Under the pieces are notes generated by a model. The model was not told where the DNA came from, did no database searches, and was given only the letters and a program-made list of their open reading frames with translations. From RZZS01 sp964498755 (GTDB lineage Bacteria; Pseudomonadota; Alphaproteobacteria; Micavibrionales; Micavibrionaceae): a stretch of 29,117 nt of DNA. Made by a program: the position numbers and the translations under genes. Position 1 is the stretch's first letter. The number at the start of each line of letters is the position of its first letter. Below are positions 15,882 to 22,426 of this stretch, piece after piece. The DNA lies in assembly GCA_964498755.1 (NCBI GenBank), contig CAZCIB010000027.1, positions 1 to 29,117 on the forward strand, in the 5' to 3' direction.

Positions 15882-16226
15882 CTATATTTTCCCCTCAATC
15901 TCGGTAATTTCCTGCGCAAGAACCGGCGCCATGTCACGTATAACCGCTTCTATATTTCTACGGCCATGCAAAATTGTCGCGATGATGATGCCCTGCTGAA
16001 CCGCTTTGTAAATCGCATAATGCTGCCGGACTGGAGCCATGAGAAATGGCGCTGAGCGTTGAAAACGCAGCTGCCCCAATTCAGGATTTTGGGCAATTTT
16101 TCCGAATGCTCCGAAAATATCTTTCATATACTGGGCCGTTTGCGCCCTACCCCATTCTTTTTCCGAATATTTCTCGATGTTTAACAAATCAAGATTAGCT
16201 GTTCTGGTAAGGTAGAATTTTGACAT
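15882..16226 (-). CDS. ParE-like type II toxin
   Basis: A 114-residue RelE/ParE-fold protein. Its N-terminal LTRTANLDLLNIEKYSEKEWG helix segment and the C-terminal YAIYKAVQQGIIIATILHGRRN strands are typical of ParE (Phe/Tyr-x-Iyr core, then ILHGR(R/Q)N). ParE toxins usually inhibit DNA gyrase. The gene starts six bases after the antitoxin stop and is surely co-transcribed. It ends 12 bases from the convergent yjbH-like stop. Length and motifs are complete, so it looks intact. Confidence 0.92.
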   Translation of the reverse strand: MSKFYLTRTANLDLLNIEKYSEKEWGRAQTAQYMKDIFGAFGKIAQNPELGQLRFQRSAPFLMAPVRQHYAIYKAVQQGIIIATILHGRRNIEAVIRDMAPVLAQEITEIEGKI

Positions 16227-16232
16227 GGCCTT

Positions 16233-16502
16233 CTAAATCCAGCCCTCTTCCTCTTTTTTTCTAAAAATTTCCTTATCCTTTTCCCAATCACCAGTAGACT
16301 CGAAATACCGGCCTGCGGCAATGTCTTCAAACCCCTTGATCACGGAGTTGTAAATCTGGAACGTATCACTGTCCATATCGCGGCGGATCAGCGCACGGAT
16401 ATACTCGCTGGGCGTTTCATAGAGGCCTTTAGGGCCAACGACGCGCGCGACATGCCTCGCCAAAGGTTCCGGAAGTCTTGCGTTAATGCGGTCTGAACTC
16501 AT
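16233..16502 (-). CDS. ParD-like ribbon-helix-helix antitoxin
   Basis: An 89-residue protein with an N-terminal ribbon-helix-helix (RINARLPEPLARHVARVV then PSEYIRALIRRDM, residues about 5-44) and an acidic C-terminal tail that would wrap the toxin. It should neutralise the downstream ParE-like toxin and repress its own promoter. A candidate promoter is visible (TTGACA at 16559-16554, 17 bases, TACCTT at 16536-16531 on the minus strand), together with two TGTCGC direct repeats 21 bases apart. Confidence 0.92.
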   Translation of the reverse strand: MSSDRINARLPEPLARHVARVVGPKGLYETPSEYIRALIRRDMDSDTFQIYNSVIKGFEDIAAGRYFESTGDWEKDKEIFRKKEEEGWI

Positions 16503-16530
16503 GACATCCTCGCTTTCACTCTATCCTTAC

Positions 16531-16568
16531 AAGGTAAAATTTGTCGCAATAAATGTCAATTCTGTCGC
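16531..16568 (-). promoter_or_regulatory. parDE promoter with two direct-repeat operator half-sites
   Basis: On the minus strand a perfect -35 TTGACA is followed by a 17-base spacer and -10 TACCTT. TGTCGC (plus-strand reading) occurs at 16542-16547 and 16563-16568, 21 bases apart, about two helical turns, one inside the spacer and one upstream of the -35. This geometry fits binding of ParD ribbon-helix-helix dimers on one DNA face for autoregulation. Confidence 0.55.
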
Positions 16569-16582
16569 CAAAACACAAATAA

Positions 16583-17686
16583 CTAACCGCCCCCTAAAAA
16601 CACCTTCTCGGCGACGCTGTCGGCGGCCTCGCCCGTGGGGAGGTCGTACTCTTCGGCGAAATCGAGCACAGAGTCGACCGTGTCCGCAATCCGGGCGATG
16701 TGTTTGTCAAGCGCGTCCAGCGTTAAATCATAATCAAAAGGATTTTGTCCAGCGCGGAAATAATGTTCATAGGACACCTCAATCGTTGCGCCGGAATTCA
16801 CTGTATAATCAGGCACGTACAGAATGTCGCGGTCTTTCAGCCACTGGTCGTGGCGAACCTGATGCAGCTGGTTGTTCGCGCCGCCGCAGATCATGCCGAA
16901 ATGCATTTGCGGGATAGAGTCGGAATTAAGTTGCTGGCCCAGCGCGCAAGGGGCGTAAATATCGGCCTCAAGCGAAAAGAACGTCGCGGGCTCGATAAAA
17001 AACATGCCCGGAAACGCGTCCCGCGCCCGCGTGATCCTGTCCTCATGTATGTCGCAGCCCACGATCTGCGCCCCTTCTTTTAGCAACAACTCGCATAAGG
17101 CAAAACCGACTTCTCCGAGCCCCTGCACGGCGACGCGCAGGCCGGACAACGAGTCCACTCCGAACTTTCGTTTCGCCGCGCGCTTCATGCCGATATAGAC
17201 TCCTCGCGCCGCATAGGGCGCGGGCGGCCCGCCAAATTCCCCGGGACACGCCTCATAGGGCAAGCCAACCGCATGAGACGTTTCCCGCGCAATCGTCTCC
17301 ATATCGCTCATGTTGGTACCGCTGTCTTCGGCGGCAATGAACCCCCCTGCCAGCTCTTCCACCGCCGCGCCGAAGCTTCGCAGCATGTCCTCGCTTTTAT
17401 CGACGCCGGGATTGCCGACAATAACCGCGTGCCCGCCCCCGAGCGGCAATCCGGCCAGCGCGCATTTATAGGTCATGCCGCGCGAGAGCAAAAGCGCGTC
17501 CTTAACCGCGTCGTCCTCCGTGCGGTAATTATACATCCGCACGCCGCCCAGCGCCGGACCAAGCCGCGTATTATGGAGCGCGATATAGGCCTTCAGCCCG
17601 CAGGCCTGGTTCTCCACGCTCATCACGCGCTCATGGGCGTCGAACCAGCGGTGATCCTGAACTGCGATATCTTTTAGTATATGCAT
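16583..17686 (-). CDS. Leucine/glutamate-dehydrogenase-family protein with catalytic Lys replaced by His
   Basis: 367 residues from ATG at 17686; a GTG start at 17719 adds 11 residues. The fold is that of Leu/Phe/Val/Glu dehydrogenases, which deaminate amino acids oxidatively with NAD(P). Numbering from ATG: substrate-binding Lys74 in MTYKCAL is kept, Asp121 in AAEDSGTN is kept, and the nucleotide fold VQGLGEVG is kept near 185-192. The signature normally reading GGGK is PLGGGHAV here, so the catalytic Lys is His86 (codon CAC). Spacing of 12 from Lys74 matches leucine dehydrogenase (Lys68/Lys80). The enzyme may be inactive, have altered chemistry, or serve another role. A minus-strand terminator-like hairpin lies in its leader. 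Confidence 0.9.
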   Translation of the reverse strand: MHILKDIAVQDHRWFDAHERVMSVENQACGLKAYIALHNTRLGPALGGVRMYNYRTEDDAVKDALLLSRGMTYKCALAGLPLGGGHAVIVGNPGVDKSEDMLRSFGAAVEELAGGFIAAEDSGTNMSDMETIARETSHAVGLPYEACPGEFGGPPAPYAARGVYIGMKRAAKRKFGVDSLSGLRVAVQGLGEVGFALCELLLKEGAQIVGCDIHEDRITRARDAFPGMFFIEPATFFSLEADIYAPCALGQQLNSDSIPQMHFGMICGGANNQLHQVRHDQWLKDRDILYVPDYTVNSGATIEVSYEHYFRAGQNPFDYDLTLDALDKHIARIADTVDSVLDFAEEYDLPTGEAADSVAEKVFLGGG

Positions 17687-17743
17687 ATGCTTCACGCTCT
17701 TGAACACTGACAAACACACGTTCTAGTCCAGCAAGAAGGAGAA

Positions 17744-17923
17744 ATGCCAGTTTTTTCTGAAGATCAGACAAAAAAATACGCCATGAAAAACCATGGCGCT
17801 TTGCGAGTTGAGGTACCAGATCGGATGAAGTTACAAGGTTGTCAAAGTTGGAATGCTGCCCCTTTTTCGTTCGTAGCCTTTGCCTCTGGCCGTAAAACCA
17901 AATCCTCTTTTCAGAATAGATAA
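17744..17923 (+). CDS. Possible small protein, 59 residues
   Basis: The ORF MPVFSEDQTKK... ends with SFQNR before TAA at 17921. AAGAAGGAG ends five bases before the ATG, one of the best ribosome-binding sites in the window. The peptide is soluble-looking and basic, has one Cys, and matches no family I know. It is divergent from the dehydrogenase, 57 bases from its ATG, and precedes the ELM1-like gene by 12 bases, so it could be a leader or partner gene. Its start overlaps the region of the hairpin at 17779-17798. Evidence is the ribosome-binding site and open frame only. Confidence 0.4.
   Translation: MPVFSEDQTKKYAMKNHGALRVEVPDRMKLQGCQSWNAAPFSFVAFASGRKTKSSFQNR
17770..17798 (-). terminator. 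Rho-independent-like terminator in the dehydrogenase leader
   Basis: Perfect 7-base arms CGCCATG (17779-17785) and CATGGCG (17792-17798) enclose a 6-base loop. On the minus strand the hairpin is followed by TA and seven T residues. It points toward the dehydrogenase gene, about 90 bases before its ATG. It could therefore attenuate that gene if the promoter is upstream, or insulate it from leftward transcription. Confidence 0.55.
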
Positions 17924-17935
17924 AATTTTATGTAA

Positions 17936-19159
17936 ATGCAAAGTTTCTTTATCCGACTTGGATTTTCTTCTGTGTTTGCAAGAAGATATGTTGACATAAT
18001 ATTTAAATATGTGGTAGCGGAAACCATGCGTATATTTATGAATAGCTGGGGCAATGACCTGAAAACTTCAGCAACTGTGACCCCCAAAGGTCCCTATGTG
18101 CTCGTAGACATTGCGGATGATAATCCGCGCCGTGGGGATGTACGCGCTGTGCAAGGGATTGCCCGGGCTATCTCGGCTAAACAAGGCTGGCCGGTTACTC
18201 TTTTAACAAGCCAGACGCCTTATTCCAGACCATTAAGCTTGGCCTTTTTACATGCCCTCAAATTGGAGACTAGGCAAAGGCCTTACCTGGAACATATGAG
18301 GAAAGGGTGGGCCGGGGAACTTTGGCTGCATGAAAGAGATCATATTGCTAGAATACAATCCCATATCAAAGATCACGGAGCGCCGGCAATTACACTTGCG
18401 ACGCCAGCTTCTCCATTCTCTGAGAAAGTTGCTTTTTCTTCTTCTGATCCTGAAGCAACATTCCGCTCTCTCTACCAATCTGCCGTCATTGCCAGAGACT
18501 GGGCTGAACATCTTTCCGTTAACATGGGGTCCGGACAGAGAGATGACGCATTGGTTGCACATGACTTTGATGCCGAATATTTTTGCGCTGCCTCCGCTGA
18601 GTTTCAAGCCCGCTATCCCGAACTCTGTGAAAACGGTCCCCTGATCGCGCTCTTGTACTGCGATTATGCACACCCGTCTGTAATGGAAGAAAAACTCATT
18701 CGCCTTCTGGATAATTACGATTGCGCCACACTTGCCATATGCGGGGCTCCCAGAACACAGTCATTTGATCAGGCACAGGAGTTTTTTCGTGAACATCTGC
18801 CGCCTCAGATTAGATTTCACAGTTTCCCTTTTGTGGCAGGCGCCGAATACAACCCCTATCCCGGTCTACTCGGCGCTGCGTGTCACATTATAAGGCGCGG
18901 CATCTCACCATCTGTAGACTCTGAGGTTTTCACCATGGGTAAGACAGTACATGTACATGCCTCAGACACTTGGGAACATCCACTGAAGAGACAAGGCTAT
19001 TTTAGAAACATCGCGGATTACGACGATAATGAAGTCCTGCAAACTTCTGTGCAGAATCCATTGAACATCACACTTGAACTGGCAGAACGTCTTCTTGAAA
19101 AGTATTTCAGGACGCTCCGGAAAAACGCCCCGTCCTATAACCTCCCTGACGTTGCATGA
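17936..19159 (+). CDS. ELM1-like protein, AT-richer and possibly acquired
   Basis: A 407-residue frame. Near residues 308-345 it reads NPYPGLLGAACHIIRR...SVDSEVFTMGKTVHV, resembling the ELM1 (mitochondrial-fission-like) layout NPY-LG-AD-ii-T-DSvsM-sE-a-tGkpV. The early VLVDIADDNPRRGDVRAVQGIARAIS segment fits the matching N-terminal G-x-Q-GLA part. ELM1 relatives resemble GT-B glycosyltransferases, so a cell-surface sugar role is possible. Codon use (frequent AGA, AGG, TTA, CCA) and lower GC differ from neighbours, suggesting transfer. The start is uncertain: 18026 (MRIFMNS, GCGGAA upstream) is a plausible alternative to 17936, which lacks a ribosome-binding site. Confidence 0.65.
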   Translation: MQSFFIRLGFSSVFARRYVDIIFKYVVAETMRIFMNSWGNDLKTSATVTPKGPYVLVDIADDNPRRGDVRAVQGIARAISAKQGWPVTLLTSQTPYSRPLSLAFLHALKLETRQRPYLEHMRKGWAGELWLHERDHIARIQSHIKDHGAPAITLATPASPFSEKVAFSSSDPEATFRSLYQSAVIARDWAEHLSVNMGSGQRDDALVAHDFDAEYFCAASAEFQARYPELCENGPLIALLYCDYAHPSVMEEKLIRLLDNYDCATLAICGAPRTQSFDQAQEFFREHLPPQIRFHSFPFVAGAEYNPYPGLLGAACHIIRRGISPSVDSEVFTMGKTVHVHASDTWEHPLKRQGYFRNIADYDDNEVLQTSVQNPLNITLELAERLLEKYFRTLRKNAPSYNLPDVA

Positions 19160-19245
19160 CTTTATATGGCCTCTGCAAAAAAGCCAACCAAAAAGCTACA
19201 GTAAACCCCCCATACCCTCGGGCATATTGCCTGAGGTAGAATGCA

Positions 19246-19282
19246 TTTACGCTTGACGTAAAACGTACATGCGTGCTAGACT
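19246..19282 (+). promoter_or_regulatory. higBA promoter with overlapping palindromic operator
   Basis: -35 TTGACG (19253-19258), an 18-base spacer and -10 TAGACT (19277-19282). A perfect dyad TTTACG-CTTGA-CGTAAA (19246-19262) overlaps the -35, as expected for autorepression by HigA. The predicted transcription start is within a few bases of the higB ATG (19290), suggesting a leaderless or very short leader mRNA. Confidence 0.55.
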
Positions 19283-19289
19283 TAAATAA

Positions 19290-19577
19290 ATGATACTAAG
19301 CTACCGGGACAAGAAAACCGAAGCCTTCGCCAGTGGAGAATTCGTCAAAGCCTTTCAGAGCTTTGAGAACCAGGCCGCGAAACGGCTGGCCATCCTGAAT
19401 GCGGCGCCGGATGTTTCCACCTTGCGCGCTTTACCGGGCAACAGGCTTGAAGCGCTGAAAGGCGACAGAGCCGGGCAATTTTCGATCCGCATCAACAAAC
19501 AATGGCGCATATGTTTCGAATGGCCGGAAGGACAGCCCGGTCCGGCAAATGTTGAAATCGTGGATTATCATTCGTAA
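19290..19577 (+). CDS. higB: HigB-like (RelE/ParE superfamily) toxin
   Basis: A 95-residue protein with the N-terminal SYRDKKTEAFASGE pattern and the central RLEALKGDRAGQFSIRINKQWRICFEW core typical of HigB toxins, which are ribosome-dependent mRNA endonucleases. The gene order toxin-then-antitoxin is the HigBA arrangement. The ATG lies seven bases after the predicted -10, so I see no ribosome-binding site; translation may be leaderless. The antitoxin starts 15 bases downstream. Confidence 0.93.
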   Translation: MILSYRDKKTEAFASGEFVKAFQSFENQAAKRLAILNAAPDVSTLRALPGNRLEALKGDRAGQFSIRINKQWRICFEWPEGQPGPANVEIVDYHS

Positions 19578-19592
19578 GAGGAGTAAGAAAAC

Positions 19593-19910
19593 ATGTTTCA
19601 CAGAGCTGTTCATCCCGGCGAAATCCTGAAGGACGAGCTGGACGCGTTAAACGTTACGCCGACGGAATTTGCGCGGCAAATCAACGTGCCGCCGAACCGC
19701 GTCTCGCAGATCATTGCGGGCAAACGCGCGATTACGGGAGATACGGCGCTTCGCTTCGGCCACTGGTTCGGCACGGACCCGCAGTTCTGGCTGAATCTGC
19801 AAACGCAGTTTGATCTGGTCATAGCCGACAAGCAGACGGGAGAGGACATCCGTTATCTGCCGACGAAAGCGTCCCTGCCGCAGGACAGCGGGAACGCGGG
19901 TTACGTTTAG
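19593..19910 (+). CDS. higA: HigA-like XRE-family antitoxin
   Basis: A 105-residue protein starting FHRAVHPGEILKDELDAL, the standard HigA beginning. A helix-turn-helix follows (about residues 22-60: TPTEFARQINVPPNRVSQIIAGKRAIT), then DTALRFGHWFGTDPQFWLNLQ. It should bind HigB and repress the shared promoter. GAGGAG eight bases before the ATG is a good ribosome-binding site. The stop TAG shares three bases with the stop of the convergent pseudouridine synthase (TTAG at 19907-19910). Confidence 0.95.
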   Translation: MFHRAVHPGEILKDELDALNVTPTEFARQINVPPNRVSQIIAGKRAITGDTALRFGHWFGTDPQFWLNLQTQFDLVIADKQTGEDIRYLPTKASLPQDSGNAGYV

Positions 19911-20881
19911 CGCCCTGCGAGCCCCGCCATATCCTCGGGCATGTCCGCTTCAAACGTCATCTCCTCGCCGGTTTCCGGGTGAATGAATCCGATTTTATGC
20001 GCATGCAGCGCCTGACGCGGAAAGGACAAAAACTTCTCTTTTAGGCTCTCATCCAGCCCGGCGCGTTTAAGGGCGGCGTTGAGCGCCGTCCTTTGCGGCC
20101 CGTAAACCGGGTCGCCGATGACGGGATGCTTTATCGCCTGCATATGGACGCGAATCTGGTGCGTCCGGCCCGTCTCAAGCTTGCATTCAAGTAACGCGAG
20201 TTCGCCGTAAAGGTCCTTGATCAATTTATAGCGCGTCCGCGCCTCGCGCCCGCCCTGTCCCGACACGGCCATTTTCTGCCGGTCCGTCCTGTGCCGCCCG
20301 ATCGGCATGTCGACTTTTCCCAAAGGCGGCACGGGCACGCCCAGCACGATTACCTGATAGGTCCGGCTCAGGCTCCGGTCCTCAAGCTGCGCGGCGAGCC
20401 TGCGATGCGCAAGGTCGGTTTTGGCCACGACCATCAGCCCGCTGGTATCCTTGTCGAGCCTGTGCACGATCCCGGGCCGCATCGCGTCGCCGCTTACTGA
20501 AGAGAGATGTTCCCGGTAATGATAGAGCAGCGCATTGGCCAGCGTGCCGTTCCGGTTCCCCGCGCCCGGATGCACGACCATTCCGGCGGGCTTGTTGATA
20601 ACGATGACGTGATCGTCCTCGAAAACGATATCGAGGGGAATGTTTTCCGGCTCCAGCTCGCTCGGCACGGAAGGAGGAACCTCCAGAAAGATTTCATCGC
20701 CTTCTTTCGTTTTCCGGGAAGGATCGTTGCAGACAGCGCCGTTCACGATGACAAGCCCGTCCTCGATTAAAATCTTGATCTGCATGCGCGAGAGATCGCC
20801 ATTGGACAAAACGGCTAAAGCCTTGTCGATGCGCAGGGCGGCATGGGGTTCGTTGATTGTGAAGGTGAGAGTTTGGGTCAT
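19907..20881 (-). CDS. rluD: RluA-family 23S rRNA pseudouridine synthase, RluD-like
   Basis: A 324-residue cytosolic RNA-modifying enzyme. An S4 RNA-binding domain occupies about residues 15-75. The catalytic domain has the HRLDKDTSGLM motif with catalytic Asp143 and later RTHQIRVH near 245, plus the NKPAGMVVHPG loop (96-106). Length and the S4 domain fit RluD, which makes pseudouridines in 23S rRNA helix 69, although the symbol is assigned by family resemblance only. It converges with higA and overlaps its stop. Upstream is a heptamer-repeat region (20891-20918) ten bases from the start, so its promoter may be unusual or farther up. Confidence 0.9.
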   Translation of the reverse strand: MTQTLTFTINEPHAALRIDKALAVLSNGDLSRMQIKILIEDGLVIVNGAVCNDPSRKTKEGDEIFLEVPPSVPSELEPENIPLDIVFEDDHVIVINKPAGMVVHPGAGNRNGTLANALLYHYREHLSSVSGDAMRPGIVHRLDKDTSGLMVVAKTDLAHRRLAAQLEDRSLSRTYQVIVLGVPVPPLGKVDMPIGRHRTDRQKMAVSGQGGREARTRYKLIKDLYGELALLECKLETGRTHQIRVHMQAIKHPVIGDPVYGPQRTALNAALKRAGLDESLKEKFLSFPRQALHAHKIGFIHPETGEEMTFEADMPEDMAGLAGR

Positions 20882-20890
20882 ATGGTTAGT

Positions 20891-20918
20891 CAGTTAGCAG
20901 TTGGCAGTTGGCAGTTGG
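20891..20918. repeat. Heptamer array CAGTT(A/G)G x4
   Basis: Four tandem 7-base units (one CAGTTAG, three CAGTTGG) lie in the 154-base gap between the pseudouridine synthase start and the propeller-like gene stop. On the minus strand the unit reads CAACTGC. It faces the CAACTCN array at 21012-21035 in inverted orientation. Confidence 0.85.
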
Positions 20919-20970
20919 CGGCAACCCCCACCCACTCGGCTAATGTTTCTCACGAACCAAAGCCTCATTG

Positions 20971-20994
20971 CCCTCCCCCGCCTGCGGGGGAGGG
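20971..20994. repeat. GC-rich hairpin CCCTCCCCCGC...GGGGGAGGG
   Basis: Arms CCCTCCCCCGC and GCGGGGGAGGG (11 bases, perfect) around a 2-base loop, followed by more G-rich sequence to 21007. It resembles a common dispersed repeat and could stop or stall transcription, but there is no T-run. Half of it recurs in the MFS gene at 2196-2208. Confidence 0.7.
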
Positions 20995-21011
20995 TTGGGT
21001 GGGGGGGCTTC

Positions 21012-21035
21012 CAACTCGCAACTCTCAACTCCCGA
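21012..21035. repeat. Heptamer array CAACTCN next to a stop codon
   Basis: Tandem units CAACTCG, CAACTCT, CAACTCC then CGACT end directly at the stop codon of the propeller-like gene (21036). Same unit class as 979-1005 and inverse to 20891-20918. Confidence 0.75.
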
Positions 21036-22388
21036 CTATTCATTATACCGCCTCCTCGGAATGCAGGGATCTATATACGGATCGAGCGCAGGCGCGAAAA
21101 TCATCCAGCCATCCAGCGTTTCGTAATTCCCGGTCTTTTCAGGGTCGTCCGCCTTATAGCTGCCGAAAGCGGAGCCCGCGACGAAACGCTGTTCCTTGCC
21201 GTTAAGCTTGAAAGAACCGACGCGCACGCCCCGTCCTTCCAGAAACGGATCATCGCGGAAGATAACGCCGCGCGCCGACATGGTCAGCAAATGCGCGTTT
21301 TCCGGCTTATCGCCGCCCGGCAGGTTGCGCGTTTCCATCGCCGCAGCGATGCGCCCGTCGGCATAGCCGATCGCGCCGCGTCCGAAAACGCGCATGCCGT
21401 CCACGGAAACATAACGCTCCCACATCACTTCGCCGCTCTCGGTTTCGATCCGCATGATCCAGCCGGATTGCTTGTAATCGCCTTCCTGTGGGTCGACGTC
21501 GCCCACAGCGACAAAGTCGCCATCTGTCACCGGCGCAATGGCGCGCAGGCTTGCGTAAAGACCGCGCGGGTATTGCTCGGCCCAGGCAAGCCGACCCTTT
21601 TCATCGATAGCGATAACGAAACCGGCGCGCTTTTGCGTATCCACGTCAAAGCTGCCCGCCGCGATATAATAACCCATGCCGTTTTCATCCGTGACCGCCG
21701 AGACCGCATACAGCCTGTTTGTCATGCCGGGTTTGTAACTGCGTTTCCAGAGGACTTTGCCCGCATTGTCGATTCGGTAAATCACGCCGTGTTCATTACC
21801 GGGCCGCGCCTTGTCCCGCGCGCGCGCGGCCAGAACGTAGCCTTCGCCGTCATGCGGCTTCGTATGGTCTTCATATAAAAGGTTATGATCGGCGTCGCTG
21901 ATCTCGGCCTCGCTCAAAAGCCGGCCTTTTTCCTCGCCACTGATGGCATAGGTCCCGAGCCAGACCGTACGGTCTTCGCGCCGCATGCCTTTGGTCCCGA
22001 AAACCTTTACGGCGTCTTCGTCAAGCAGCTCAAGCGATTTGAATTCAATCGTTTCGTCCAGATCCTCATGCCTGTTTTCCCAGAGCATCCGGTCGCGCCG
22101 GTCGAGCATAAACAGGAGCGGACGCTTTTCACGGCTGCGGTTTTTCCGCCACGTCGCCCCGGCGGCGACGACGCTGCGGTCCGGCAGCTGGATCGCGTCG
22201 TTCAGCTGCTCCATATGCTTCTCGCCGTACACGTAATCCCAGGCCGTGTAATTCGCCTGCCGCGGCTCGCGCAGACCGATAATCACCTCCGGCGTCACGG
22301 CGCAGGCCTGGGCATGCGCTTTCCCGCCATGAACCGTGGATAGCAGGAGCGCAAAGACTGTGACGGCCAGGAAAAAAATGATATGCAT
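21036..22388 (-). CDS. Secreted beta-propeller-like protein of unknown function
   Basis: A 450-residue protein with a signal peptide (hydrophobic 2-20, cleavage after AHA near 26). The mature part has repeated blades of the form GYVLAA...GVIYRIDNAGKVLWKRSY, YIAAGSFD...GFVIAIDEKGRLAWAEQY and FVAVGDVD...GWIMRIETESGEVMWERY. These resemble PQQ-type or WD-like propeller repeats. Cysteines near both ends (about 29 and 443) could close the propeller as a disulfide clasp. No catalytic motif is seen. GGTGAG precedes the ATG. It is divergent from the glycosyltransferase, with only 38 bases between the start codons, so the two may share control. Function unknown; probably periplasmic. Confidence 0.75.
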   Translation of the reverse strand: MHIIFFLAVTVFALLLSTVHGGKAHAQACAVTPEVIIGLREPRQANYTAWDYVYGEKHMEQLNDAIQLPDRSVVAAGATWRKNRSREKRPLLFMLDRRDRMLWENRHEDLDETIEFKSLELLDEDAVKVFGTKGMRREDRTVWLGTYAISGEEKGRLLSEAEISDADHNLLYEDHTKPHDGEGYVLAARARDKARPGNEHGVIYRIDNAGKVLWKRSYKPGMTNRLYAVSAVTDENGMGYYIAAGSFDVDTQKRAGFVIAIDEKGRLAWAEQYPRGLYASLRAIAPVTDGDFVAVGDVDPQEGDYKQSGWIMRIETESGEVMWERYVSVDGMRVFGRGAIGYADGRIAAAMETRNLPGGDKPENAHLLTMSARGVIFRDDPFLEGRGVRVGSFKLNGKEQRFVAGSAFGSYKADDPEKTGNYETLDGWMIFAPALDPYIDPCIPRRRYNE

Positions 22389-22426
22389 GACTCACCGAGT
22401 GTGTGTAATAGACAGGGATAGTTTAC

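Noticed and set aside
17991..18020. TTGACA at 17991 as the promoter for the ELM1-like gene
   Set aside because: The -35 is perfect but no acceptable -10 follows at 16-18 bases, and it would lie only about 30 bases before the alternative start.
20891..21035. CRISPR-like appearance of short repeats
   Set aside because: Units are 7 bases in direct tandem without spacers, so this is not a CRISPR array. None was found elsewhere.
20901..21878. A 325-residue plus-strand ORF
   Set aside because: It is antisense to the propeller-like gene, which has a signal peptide and repeated blades. The plus frame also begins inside repeat DNA.
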